A DNA stretch of 64,000 bases from Simmondsia chinensis (taxonomy: Eukaryota > Streptophyta > Magnoliopsida > Caryophyllales > Simmondsiaceae), in NCBI GenBank assembly GCA_018398585.1, contig JAGTTD010000010.1:27072638-27136637 (forward strand). The letters run 5' to 3'. Positions 48,734-59,375 of the stretch are shown here, one piece after another (within the stretch, counting starts at the first letter, position 1; each line of letters begins with the position of its first letter). The notes under the pieces were generated by a model. It did not search any database. It had not been told where the DNA came from and saw nothing but the letters and a program-made list of their open reading frames with translations. Position numbers and translations under genes: made by a program.

Positions 48734-51700
48734 ATGGGTCAGGATCGAATTTGGATGAATCATAGTAATATTCATGATAGAAGAAAGCCGGAATATCAAG
48801 AGGGCATTACAGAGTTCATTGAGTCTTCTTTCACTAAGGTGGGAAAGTCAGGCCGTATTAAGTGTCCATGTGTTAACTGTAATAATGTTTTGTATCATGA
48901 TAAGGATACTATTAAGAGGCACTTGATTATAAGTGGTACAGTGAGGGATTATGATCCTTGGATATGGCATGGGGAGAGTAGTGAGTCTAGCGGGGAAGAA
49001 GGATCTCAGGAAGAGGCCATTGAGGTTCTTGAACAAGATGACACATTTGCTTTGTTGGATGACATCTCCAATTTTAGAGGGTTTAATTTCCCGGAAAGGG
49101 TTGAGGAGGTAGTGGAAGAAGTGGGTCAAAGGGTTGAGGAGTATGACGACATTCCTGTGAAATTTGCCAAGTTAATTGCTAATGCCGAAAAGGAGTTGTT
49201 TCCAGGTTGTAAAACTTTTACGAAATTGGAATTTATACTACATATGCTTCACAACAAATGTGTTGGTGGTATCACTGATAAAGCTTTCACCATGATACTA
49301 CAAGACCAAAGAAAGGCGTTTGGTGATGAAAATTTTCCCAAACATTCTTATGAAGCGAAGAAATACACACAGGAATTGGGGTTAGATTATGTAAAAATTC
49401 ATGCATGTGTGAATGATTGTATACTTTTTTGGAAGGAGTATGAAAATTGTGATAGTTGTCCAATCTGTCATGCCTCTAGATGGACCGGTGATGGAGGTGA
49501 ATGTGACAGTGATTGTAGTGCCGTGACAGGGGTGTCAAAGAAAGTTCCAATGAAGGTTTTGCGTCATTTTCCAATAATACAAAGGCTTAAGAGGCTTTAT
49601 ATGTCATCCCAAATGGCCTATGATATGCGATGGCATAAGGAGAGGCATATTGATGATGGGGTATTAAGGCATCCAGCTGATGCAAAAGCTTGGAAATCAT
49701 TTGATGTTAATTTTTCAGACTTTGCATCTGATTCATGCAATGTTAGGCTAGGATTATGTAGTGATGGATTTAATCCATACGGGCAAATTAGTACCGGGTA
49801 TAGCATGTGGCAAGTGATACTAGTTCCATATAATTTGCCTCCTTGGATGTGTATGATAAAGCCATATACCATCTTATCTTTACTTATTCTAGGAAAAAAG
49901 GCTCCAGGGAATGATATTGATGTATATCTCCAACCTCTCATCGATGAGCTTAAAGTTTTGTGGGAAGTGGGGGTCGAATCCTATGATGCCTATAGTTGTA
50001 AGAAGTTTAATTTGCATGCTGCATTGATGTGGACTATTAGTGATTTTCCTGCATATGCCAATTTGTCTGGTTGGAGTACAAAAGGGAAATTTGCTTGTCC
50101 AAATTGCAACATTGGTACTTGGTCATACTATTTAGACCATTGGCATAAGTACTGTTACATGGGAAATCGACAGTTCCTAGAGGCTAATCACAAGTGGAGA
50201 TTTGACACAAAATTATTTAACAAAAAAATGGAATTGGGTCCCGCACCTAAACAACTTTCAGGGGATGATGTTCTTGGGCAGCTAAGTGGGTGTAATAATG
50301 TGGTTTTTGGCAAGTCTTGCATCAAAAGGAAACGTACAAAGCCAAAATTGATTTATAACTGGGACAAGAAGAGTATATTCTTTAAACTACCATATTGGCA
50401 TAAGAATTTGGTTCGGCACAATTTGGATGTCATGCATATCGAGAAAAACATACGTGATAGCATCATAGGAACACTGATGAGTATCCCAGAGAAAACTAAG
50501 GACAATTTGAAGACTAGGTTGGATTGTGTTGCGATGGGAGTCCATGATAAGTTGCATCCGAAGAAAGTAGGTGATAGGTATGAAATTCCTAAAGCTATGT
50601 ATACATTGACCTTGGATGAAAGAAGAGCAGTATGTCAGTTATTGGCTAATTTGAAAGTCCCAGATGGCTATTCTTCCAATATTGCTCGTTGTGTGGATGA
50701 ACAAGATGGTAAGATTTTAGGGATGAAAAGTCATGATTGTCATGTGTTCATGCAAGATTTATTGGCATCAGCTTTTCGTGGTATATTGCATAAAGATGTG
50801 TACGAGCCACTAGTAGAGTTGTCCCTATTTTTCAAGCAATTATGCTCAAAGGTGTTAAAGGTTGATGATCTTGACAAATTGGAACAAAGCATTGCAATAA
50901 CCCTCTGTAAATTGGAGATTGTCTTTCCTCCTCCCTTTTGGGATGTCATGGTCCATTTGCCTATACACTTGGCAGCCCAGGCCAAGCTTGTTGGACCAGT
51001 TCAATACACTTGGATGTTTCGGTTTGAAAGGTAAAATCTTTGCTTTATATTTTAAAGTCATGAATTATAACATATTTTGTGAAATCCATATGTGATGAGC
51101 AAGTTTTTGTTGACAGAGAGAAGCGAACTTTAAAATCTTATGTGCGTAACAAAGCTCGTCCAGAAGGCTCGATTACTGAAGCATATATTGTAGATGAATG
51201 CTTGACCTTTTGTTCAAGGTATTTGAAGAGATCTAAGACAAGATTTAATAGCATAGAAAGAAATGAAGATGGTCGAGAAATTCAAGAAAAAGGGTTGTCT
51301 GTTTTTGCGAATAATGGCAAGCCACTAGGAAAAGGGGACATTAAAGAACTAAGCTTTATCGAGTGGACAAAAGCTCAGTTGTTTGTTCTTAGAAATTGTG
51401 TTGAAATTCGTCCATTGTTAGAGTAAGTTCCTGGATTCAATTACAGTCGTACAATGAAACCAGGTTATAGATAGAGCTAACATTATTTTTCTTTTTTGCT
51501 CCCAATTGTTGACCAGGGAGTTTGAAAATGATAATCAGTTGCGGAACACTTGTCTCATCAAGTGGTTTGAAACTCGAGTAAGCAAGCATTATTATCCATA
51601 ATTTGTGTAACAATGTCACTAGCAGTAAATCTCTCATTCATTTTTACTAAAAGTTTTTGTTCCTTTCATTTTAGATGACAATGTTGTCCAATTCCGGCGA

Positions 51701-52502
51701 TAGAAGAGTAGCCAAGGATGTTTTGACTTTTGCGCAACGCTCATTGAAGCGAATTACTTCCTATAACAGATACTTGGTGAATGGATATAGATTTCACATG
51801 AAATATCGTGCACGTAAGCGTAAAACTCAAAATTCTGGAGTTGTGGTGAAAGGGGATGAAATGAGTGGGCCGAGAATGTTCTATGGGAAGCTAATAGAAA
51901 TTATTGAACTGGAGTACGGTTTAAAACGTAATGTTTGCTTATTTAAATGCGATTGGTATGATGTTCTTCATGAGAATAGAGGTGTCAAGGTGGATAAAAA
52001 TGGTATCACATTTGTGAATGTGAAACGATTTTTGCCTTCCAACTCTAGTGATCCATATGTCTTGGCTTCTCAAGTTGAACAAGTATACTATGTAATGGAT
52101 AATCTAAATTCAGATTGGAGGGTGGTTGTGAAGACAATCCCTCGTAACTTTTATGATGTTCCTCCCACTGAAGATAATGATGACTCTGAGCCTTATTGAA
52201 TTAGCAACGAGTCTACTGATGAAGCATATATTCGAACAGTAGGGGGTATGGAAGTGTCTTTAGTTAGGGGCGATGTGGAGCCGGAATTAGTTGAAAGTAA
52301 CATTGTTATGCAAGAGTTAGAAAGGCGAAGAAAGAAAAAGAAGCGGGACGTGTTCATTAATGATGACATTGAAGAAGAGGACAACCCTAGTGATGAGGAA
52401 GACGACGTCAGTGACAAAGAAGACAAGGAAGATAAAGAGGATTGGTGGTTATCAGATGCTAGTGATGACGATTTAGAGGATGATGATAACGATACTGATT
52501 GA
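48734..52502 (+). CDS. CACTA transposase, TNP2/Transposase_21 type, one in-frame TGA
   Basis: Four exons by eye: 48734-51030, 51117-51422, 51517-51577, 51675-52502. All junctions are GT/AG and the phases agree. The N-terminus has the transposase-associated zinc domain (CPCVNCNN ... WIWHGES, residues ~10-80). The central region is Transposase_21 (CPICHASRW, then RWHKERHIDDGVLRHPAD, HNLDVMHIEKNIRDSI). DUF4218 follows (MVHLPIHLAAQAKLVGPVQY, VRNKARPEGSITEAYI), then DUF4216 (YLVNGYRFHMKYR ... RVVVKTIPRNFYDVP). A TGA at 52197-52199 ends the frame after about 1062 residues, but the same frame continues to 52502 with a Lys-rich then acidic tail. ATG 48734 is chosen over the longer TTG-started frame. 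Catalyses excision and insertion in the nucleus. Confidence 0.88.
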
Positions 52503-52772
52503 CATGACTTTGATACTCTGGAAAATTACGATATGTAAACAATCATTGACAATGTTTAGAAGGTAAGTATTGAATATTGGTTGTTTTGTTTCTTTATAAA
52601 TTGTGCTATAACAAAATTTCATAAATTCTTATCCCTTTTTTAACTTTAAACTTCTTGAAATTCTTGATTAATGCATGTGTAATTATATTTGAATGTCAGC
52701 TTTGATTATATTTAAAGTAGCCTTTTTTCTTTAATAGTACTAATTTTACTTTTTATATATCAGGTTAAAAAT

Positions 52773-54873
52773 ATGAAGAATCAAGGGACTCATAGCAAAA
52801 GAAGTGGTGCCTTAAACACTATACCACCATCATCGATAGCTAAATTTTTTAGCATGTCCAAGACAAAACAAAAAGAAGTAGTTGGATCTGAAGCACTGGA
52901 CCAAGTCTTACAAGCTATACAACTTATACCAAACTTTGGATCGACACACAGTAAAATTTTTATTTTATGTAAATTTGCATTTACATTTATTTTAAGTAAG
53001 GCTAATTCCTTTTTTATTATTATGAAGGGACGGTGGAATCGGATTGCGAATCTGAATTTGAGGAAAATAATGAATTTCAAGGTCCTATTGAAGAAGACGC
53101 TATAAATGATGTTGAAACTCGAAATGGGAATGTTGGATTGGTTCCTATTGATGGTCACAGAGACTCTACTATTCCTCGTATAGTTCTCTCCTACTTTATA
53201 GTTTGTTATGAACAGCAAGCATTGTTTACTATGTGTGTAATTTGTTTCTAACAGGCCATGCTATAGCAAGCCAACAGATAAGTTCTTCTCAAGATATTGA
53301 AACTGGTGATTCATCTCAACCTGCAGGTTGGTCAATTTGCTCAAGTGTTGTGACTTGTTGCTCTAATGTGCGCTTATTAGTTGCTCTTTTGTTTCTTACA
53401 ATTTTGTTTATTTGAAGATAATCCGCCTCGTCGTGGGAGGACTAAATGTCTGAAATGGAAAAGAAAAAGAAACGCTAGCAATTTCACCAAAGTTTGCGTA
53501 CAACTTCCAGCAAATTTGAGACGTGTTGTGGGTGATAATGCACAACAGTTTATTACAGAAGCTAGCTTGTATGTCAAATATTTTTGTCCTTTGAATGTGG
53601 AGAAATGGAAGGAAATACCTTATGATAAAAAAGTGAAGCTACTTCAGCAACTAAAGGTCACATTTTTCTTTGATCTATGGAGTTCCTCCATCATTACATA
53701 ATCCATGTCATGTTAAGTTGTTAAAGTATTGATAGTTGTATCAAATGCTTATTAATGTATTTAGGATTTGTTCAACTTCCCAAATGAAGCGTGGGTGGAT
53801 AAAGCAATACTCAAACAGTGTAAGAGATTATATAGCAGCTGGCGCTATCATTTGAAGAAAGAAACTTATGAAAAACATGTGACACTTGCTGCTCGTCTTA
53901 ACAATTGCCCTGATAATATTGACCCTGAACAGTGGCATTGGGTTGTAACAGTTCTCTGGAATTCGGACAAGGCTAGGGTAAGTTCATGTTGTATGAATAT
54001 AATCACTTTGGAGTTTTACTGTTACATCTTTTATTATCCTAACAATGTGTTTTCTGTTATGTTTATTACATTTTTTATCGTTCCAATGCAGAAAATTAGT
54101 GAGATTAACAGGGCAAATGCATTGTCTCAAAAGATGAGGGCCAAAGTTGGCACGAAGTCAATTGCTAGGATTTACCACGACATGGTATATTATAATTTTT
54201 TACTTATGCACACAACTCATTAATGTTAGTTATTAAGTATATCATATTTCATAAAATTTTCAAAATTCAATTCTAAAATTATAATATTTTGTATTTATTT
54301 TGGCATGAATTACTCAGGGACAAACAACCCTAACTCAAAATTCTGAGGAAATATAACCAGATGAAGATGTGGAGCCACAATATCTCACATTATGGGAGAC
54401 AACAAGGAAGGACTCTAATGGTAAGTGGGTTGATGATGCTGCGGAGAAAGTGTATCAACAATTGAAGGAATTACATCAAAAACAACTTGAAATATATGGA
54501 GTTGACAACCTTACTCCACAAGAAGCATACACAAAAGTTCTCCAGCATAAATCCGGCTATCAGAGGGGAATGGGAGCAGGGGTTGTGCCATTTCTAGGTC
54601 GCCATAATGCAGTTGCAACTGAAGCCCACATCGATGCACAGGTGGAGATTGAAGTCGATAAACGAATGGCCGGGGTTCTGCAAATGCTTTCAACTTTAAG
54701 CCAACAAGTTGCTATTCTTCAAGCTAACCAAAATGCGTTAGTAAGTGTTTTACTTTCTATTAATAATTTTTTTGCATTTTATGAAGCCTTCTTTTATTGA
54801 GTTGTATGTATGTGTTATGCAGGGTCAATCAATTGGACAAAAACAGCAAGCTCGATCTTCTTCACATTCATAA
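52773..54873 (+). CDS. CACTA second protein, Transposase_24 type, one in-frame TAA
   Basis: Eight exons by eye: 52773-52950, 53028-53177, 53255-53326, 53418-53656, 53765-53977, 54092-54184, 54318-54740, 54823-54873. Every junction is GT/AG, and phases join to 472 codons before the final TAA. The N-terminal third is acidic and low-complexity. Exons 4-6 hold the Transposase_24 (Ptta/En/Spm) core (LPANLRRVVGDNAQQFITE, KWKEIPYDKKVKLLQQLK, LYSSWRYHLKKETYE). Exon 7 has a coiled-coil-like region (DAQVEIEVDKRMAGVLQMLS). A TAA at 54354-54356, early in exon 7, interrupts the frame. In the family this protein assists the transposase, probably at the subterminal repeats. It lies about 270 bp after the first gene. 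Confidence 0.85.
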
Positions 54874-55522
54874 AATGCCTAGGCTTCTTCAGTAAGCAGC
54901 TAAGGTAAATTCTCTCATATGAAAATTGCTGGGCGTTTTGACATATTTTAGATGTTAAAACCACTTCAAGTGTTTGAGGATGTAGTGAATTTGTTGTGAT
55001 GTTATAGTTGACATGTGGAATGTTTGTGTTTTGGCAACTTTGTGACGTTTTAGCAATAGTTATGTTGAGGTATTTTGAAATGTTTTTGAGAATTCATTGG
55101 ATGGATGTTTGACTTTGTGTGTGATGATGTTTCAAGAAATAATATAGTTTTATTGATAGTGAATGCAATTAATTTCAAATAGATGTCTTTTCAAATTTTC
55201 TTGCATAAGTCAAGTAATAACTTAATTTTTTTTTATATTATTTTTGGCAGCAAAGTACTCTAAAGGTGAAGGTTGCATGTGCCCTAAAGAAGTTGGATAC
55301 AACTGGTGGTTGCAGATATATTTTCAGTCACTTTTTTGCTTTTATTCAAATGGAAGTTGAAAGTCAATGTTGAATGAAACTTGGTCTTGAATGGATGTAT
55401 AAAGCTCTTAGGAGCTTTGGATTTGTTTTGTAGGAAAACTATCTTTTGTGTAGTGTATGTAAAATTGATGACATTGGATGTAAAATCAAAGTTGGAGCTT
55501 TGAATTTAATCCCTTTTGTGTG

Positions 55523-55578
<56 letters not shown>

Positions 55579-55679
55579 TTTTGTTTAATTAGGTATGAAA
55601 ATTTGCATAATCTCATCTTTTTTCTTTTTGTTTGAAACTAATTATATATGGAAATAACTTCGTAATAGAATTATTGCAT
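54874..55679. other. CACTA 3' untranslated region
   Basis: No further frame was seen. A TA microsatellite (55525-55570, about 23 repeats) is followed by a T-run. Confidence 0.6.
55525..55570. repeat. (TA)n microsatellite
   Basis: About 46 bp of alternating TA within the CACTA 3' region. Confidence 0.95.
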
Positions 55680-56045
55680 TTTGTGGCAAAACAACAGTCG
55701 CTGCAGTAATTGGTAGACATACAATGGCGAAAATGAACACGCCACATAATTTTGAGTTTTTGAGGCAAATTAATTTTGCCACAAAAATCATGACTTTATT
55801 GTGGGAAATTAATTTTGCCACAGAAAAGGTGTTTATTGTGCCAAATTATTTTTCCCACAAAAACTAGTAATTTTGTGGCCAATAAAAAGTCGCCACAAAA
55901 CCATACTCTTCTGTGGCAGACAAAACAGTCGCCACAAAATGCTTTTGTGACGCGGCTAATGTGGCGAGCAAAAAATTCGCCACAGAATCCTTCTGTGGCG
56001 AATTTTGGACCTTTTGTTGCAAATATTTTTCCCACAAAAACCCAA
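55680..56045 (+). promoter_or_regulatory. 3' subterminal repeat array of the CACTA element
   Basis: About fifteen copies of TTGTGGC / GCCACAAAA variants in both orientations, some as close inverted pairs (for example gtggcgag ... ttcgccac near 55961-55984). The frames on both strands here are shadows of these repeats. Confidence 0.8.
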
Positions 56046-56061
56046 TTTTCTTGTAGTGTAG

Positions 56062-56200
56062 TATGTGAAACATGCGATTTTCCTAAGCAACACGCATGAC
56101 AATGCGTAATTGAACTACAACTAGAACTAGATTGAATTAAACAATGAGTTTTCAAAACATCTAAAACAAAATTGCCTAAATGACCTAAGCCTTGTGCCAT
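56062..56200 (-). pseudogene. Copia pre-integrase zinc domain (nested copia)
   Basis: On the minus strand LGHLGNFVLDVLKTH ... HCHACCLGKSHVSHT is the His-His-Cys-Cys domain ahead of integrase. The frame is cut by the CACTA insertion and resumes at 47506. Confidence 0.8.
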
Positions 56201-58304
56201 AGCTCAGCAGGGACCTTCTGTGCAACTAGTCCAGCGAGGTGTGGGGAGAAGCCATTGAGTGTTCCATTATTGTTTATCTAGAGGATGGGTGTCTCCGTGG
56301 CCTTGGCCTTGACATAAAAGGAAGATGAGCCAAATTCAACTACACATTTATTATCACGACACAATTATTTAATAGATAATAGGTTGTAAGCAAGACCCGG
56401 AACCAAAAGCACTTTAGAAAGCCAAAATCATGTAGTGTAGTATGAATGGCAGAAGATCCTAAGTGAGTCACATGTAAAAGGGAGCCATTGCCAACTCAAA
56501 TAGATTTTGAACCTTTGTAAGGAGTTATATTAATCAAAATACCTGAGTTGGAAGTTATATGATTAGACGCCCTTGAATTTGAGTGCCATGTGTGATCAAC
56601 TGAGTCAGTAATTGACATGGCCAAGAGAGAATGAAACAAATCATTGTGGACATAGCGATTAGGGCAGAGGGAAGCATCATGACTTGTTTGATGACAAATC
56701 TGACAAACAAGAGGCCGGGATCTAAGTATACCATCATGAGTCTGACGAGGAGCTATACCTGCATTTCTTACACAAGGATGGAAGTGAGGAGGGAGTCCCC
56801 CATGGTTGACCGAAATGGAACCCGACATCGGGTGTTGTTGACCGCGTCCTCTACCATGACCTCCATAGTTCCCATGACAGTTGGAGCTACGTCCACAACC
56901 TCTACAGCCACACCCATTACTCATGGAGTTTGGAGAGGGACCCAATGTGGCAAGAGCATGTCCATGATCGAGAGTAGATCTCATATGAAATCAAGAAAGA
57001 GCAGCTTCTTTATCCAAGAGCAAAGTCTTGAGTTGTTCAAAGGTAAGATTATGGAAGAAGTTCCGGTTAAAGGTAATGAATGGACCATACTCCGGAGGTA
57101 GCCCAAAGAGAGCGTAGTGTAAGTTTGGAAGTGAGGAGGGAGTCTCTTGTGGTTGACCGAACTAGAACCCGACATCGATTGCTGTTGACTGTGTCCTCCA
57201 CTACTACCTTGATAGTTCTCATGACGGTTGGAGCTATGTCCAAGGCCCCTACGGCCACGCCCATTACTCATGGAGTCTGAAGAGGGACCTATTGCGGCAA
57301 GAGCATGTCTATGATCGAGACTAGATCTCATTTGAAATCCAGAAAGAACAGCTTCTTCATCCAAGAGTGAAGTCTTGAGTTGTTTAAAGATAAGATTACG
57401 AGAGAAGTTTCAGGTGAAGGTATTGAATGGACCGTACTTAGGTGGCAGCCCAAAGAGATCATAGTGTATTAATTCCCTATTAGAGACCGATGAGTCAATG
57501 TATGCAGGATTGTTGACTATGGTTTTGATTTCGGTGAGATAATTAGTCATGATTTTATTATATTTTTTTTTATAAAGTGACGAGTTGAGAATGAATGTTA
57601 AATTCTTTGGCAAGAGAATGATCACGATTTATTTGGCTAGGGCGTTTCACATAGCTTTAGATGTGGGATGATGAATAACATCATTAAGAATAGGGCGAGC
57701 AAGGGAGGCCAATAAGCAGGCATGAATACTTTGATCATTGGAGGACCATATAAGGTGGTCAAGGTTAGAGATATAAGCACCAGGTGGTGTTTGGATTTGA
57801 GAAGGAGGATAGCGAAGAGATCAATCAACAAACCCGATAAGGCGATAAGCACGTAGTAACATAGATACTTGTTTCCGCCAAGTAGTGTAATCAGTTGGAG
57901 ATTCGAGTTTAACAGTAACTAAACTCATAATTGAGGAAGTGGAGAGGGGAGCCGAGGGTAGGGAAGGGTTCGGTTAAAACGAAGGCTCGGAGAGGGATGT
58001 TGGAAAGGGAGGGGAGAAATTATTTGGAAATCCAAGAAAGGGAGAGACACTTAATACCCGAGATCATAGATGAGGATCTAAGAAGTCCACTAGTTAAATT
58101 TGAACTAGGGAACTATAGACCATAAGAAGGAGTAGAGAATATAGGAGCTAAGATAGGGTTAGAGAAGGACCCGAGATGAGGAGAGGGAGGCAAACAGCTT
58201 GCGGTTGGTCGAGAGGGATCGACGGTAGGAGATGAAGCCGGGAGATCACCGATCGAGGAAGGAGGAGGAGAAGAGGAGTGCGGGGCAGCAGCCATGGAGA
58301 TCAC
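56201..58304 (-). pseudogene. Copia gag and protease (nested copia)
   Basis: On the minus strand gag starts near 58304 (MISMAAAPHSSSPPPSS). It continues through shifted frames to a Gly/Ser/Arg-rich part and a CCHC zinc knuckle (CQICHQTSHDASLC, C-X2-C-X4-H-X4-C) near 56680-56725. Protease follows with its Asp replaced by Asn (HSNSRASNHITS) near 56570. A segment of ~347 bp is tandemly duplicated (about 56776-57115 and 57123-57462), which breaks the gene. Stops are frequent. Confidence 0.8.
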
Positions 58305-58470
58305 TGGACCAAAAAAAAGAGTCTTAATGCACTAAGCTGGGGAGTCATCGAAGAAGAAGGCCGAGTATGGGGCGGCATTAGGGTTTTGCTTGGTGGTCGA
58401 CAAGGGGAGGCTGTGTGGTGCTAGGGGAGAGGAGAAAAGGTTATTTAGGGTTTGGTATGTTCTGATAGCA

Positions 58471-58634
58471 TGTGAGATATTAATTATGAAAGCATATCTA
58501 ATTGGGTTGGTGAGCCATAAATATATAGGAAACGTGAAGTATGAGAAAGTACATAAGTACCCTTAGGTACATTGACTCTAGACTACAACAAGATAAATAC
58601 GTAGTATCAAAAAATTTAGGATAATATACTAATA
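58471..58634 (-). repeat. 5' LTR of nested copia
   Basis: Partner of 42417-42578. On the minus strand it ends ATATCTCACA, followed by the primer-site-like GCTATCAGAAC. Confidence 0.9.
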
Positions 58635-58729
58635 GAGGCTATATGAAAAAGGGTCACTTTTCAAGGTTGTTTGTTTGTATAAAGGTTCTAAAAATACAAA
58701 AAGGTGGTATGGAGCAAAGGTATACATGT

Positions 58730-58760
<31 letters not shown>

Positions 58761-59141
58761 CCGCAATCATGCAAGTTAAAAAAAATGCATACACCACAAG
58801 CTAATATTTTAAATGATTGGTATTTTAGCAATTTAGGTTTCGTTTCAAGATCGTCATTTAAAATAGTACAAACTATACATATGATAGTAAAAGGTTTTGC
58901 TGAGCAAGACCGCATTATAACATATAGAACAACCAAAAAAATTCAAAACATGCAATTATTAAATTGTAAACATTACTGTGTATTACACGCGGAAACACTA
59001 GTTAGTCCACAAGAGCGAGCAAAGTATTAAATTGCTCGAAACGGTGGATTTAGAAAATAGTGTGGACCAAAGATACTTTTAAAATGATCGACAAAAATGA
59101 TGAAACTTCTTTATAAATAAGTGTAAGGATTGTGTGGACGT
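58635..59141. other. Spacer with a 27-bp poly-A run
   Basis: No gene recognised. The A-run (58734-58760) with no obvious flanking duplication might mark an old retroposon tail. Confidence 0.4.
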
Positions 59142-59363
59142 ATATAAGCTTCGCTGCCCTATTAGTTCTGGTCTCTGCCTGTTGTCGAGTCTTCGTCCAG
59201 TTTTGTGTTGGTTATGGTGTCTGTATTTTCCCTGTTTGCGTTGGCTTCTTTTGTACCCACTTTCGTTTACGAAGTGGCTAAGGGCTCGCTTTGTCGAGTT
59301 TCTTAGTTGTACTACGGCTATGCCGATAATTACCCAAAAAAAAAAAAATATAAGCTTCGCTGC
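59142..59363 (+). mobile_element. A-tailed LINE/SINE retroposon with 16-bp target duplication
   Basis: The body 59158-59347 (190 bp) ends in an A-run and is flanked by ATATAAGCTTCGCTGC at 59142-59157 and 59348-59363. Its 3' part (tgtacccactttc, gtggctaagggctcg, gttgtactacggc, gataattaccc) is homologous to the LINE-like tail at 15200-15345. No clear Pol III boxes are visible, so it is probably a 5'-truncated LINE copy or a SINE sharing the LINE tail. Confidence 0.85.
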
Positions 59364-59375
59364 ACAGGACTATGA

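Larger units (their letters stand above)
47510..56058 (+). mobile_element. CACTA (En/Spm) DNA transposon, structurally complete
   Basis: The left end CACTACAAGAAAA at 47510 is mirrored by TTTTCTTGTAGTG ending at 56058, with target duplication TAG on both sides (47507-47509 and 56059-56061). Length 8549 bp. Inside: subterminal repeat arrays at both ends, a long T/C-rich leader, a TNP2-type transposase gene and a Transposase_24-type gene, both in the same orientation. It moves by cut-and-paste: the large protein cuts, and the second protein in the En/Spm family binds subterminal motifs. It is inserted in copia integrase. Ends and genes are much better preserved than the host copia, so it is the younger insertion. 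Confidence 0.97.
42417..58634 (-). mobile_element. Ty1/copia element, minus strand, host of nested insertions
   Basis: LTRs at 42417-42578 (162 bp) and 58471-58634 (164 bp), starting TATTAG and ending CTCACA on the minus strand. Target duplication GAGGC at 42412-42416 and 58635-58639. A primer-site-like TATCAGAACA follows the 5' LTR, and a polypurine run sits next to the 3' LTR near 42599. Removing the solo LTR and the CACTA element leaves about 5.5 kb, normal for copia. Coding order on the minus strand is gag, protease, integrase, RT, RNase H, all decayed. It is related to the copia fragment at 12413-14283. Confidence 0.95.

Noticed and set aside
55796..56200. 134-residue minus-strand frame spanning the right CACTA end
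   Set aside because: Most of it translates subterminal repeats. Only the first ~45 residues are real, and those belong to copia.
58690..59030. 108-residue frame with a poly-lysine run
   Set aside because: The lysines come from the 27-A run, and the rest has no protein-like pattern.
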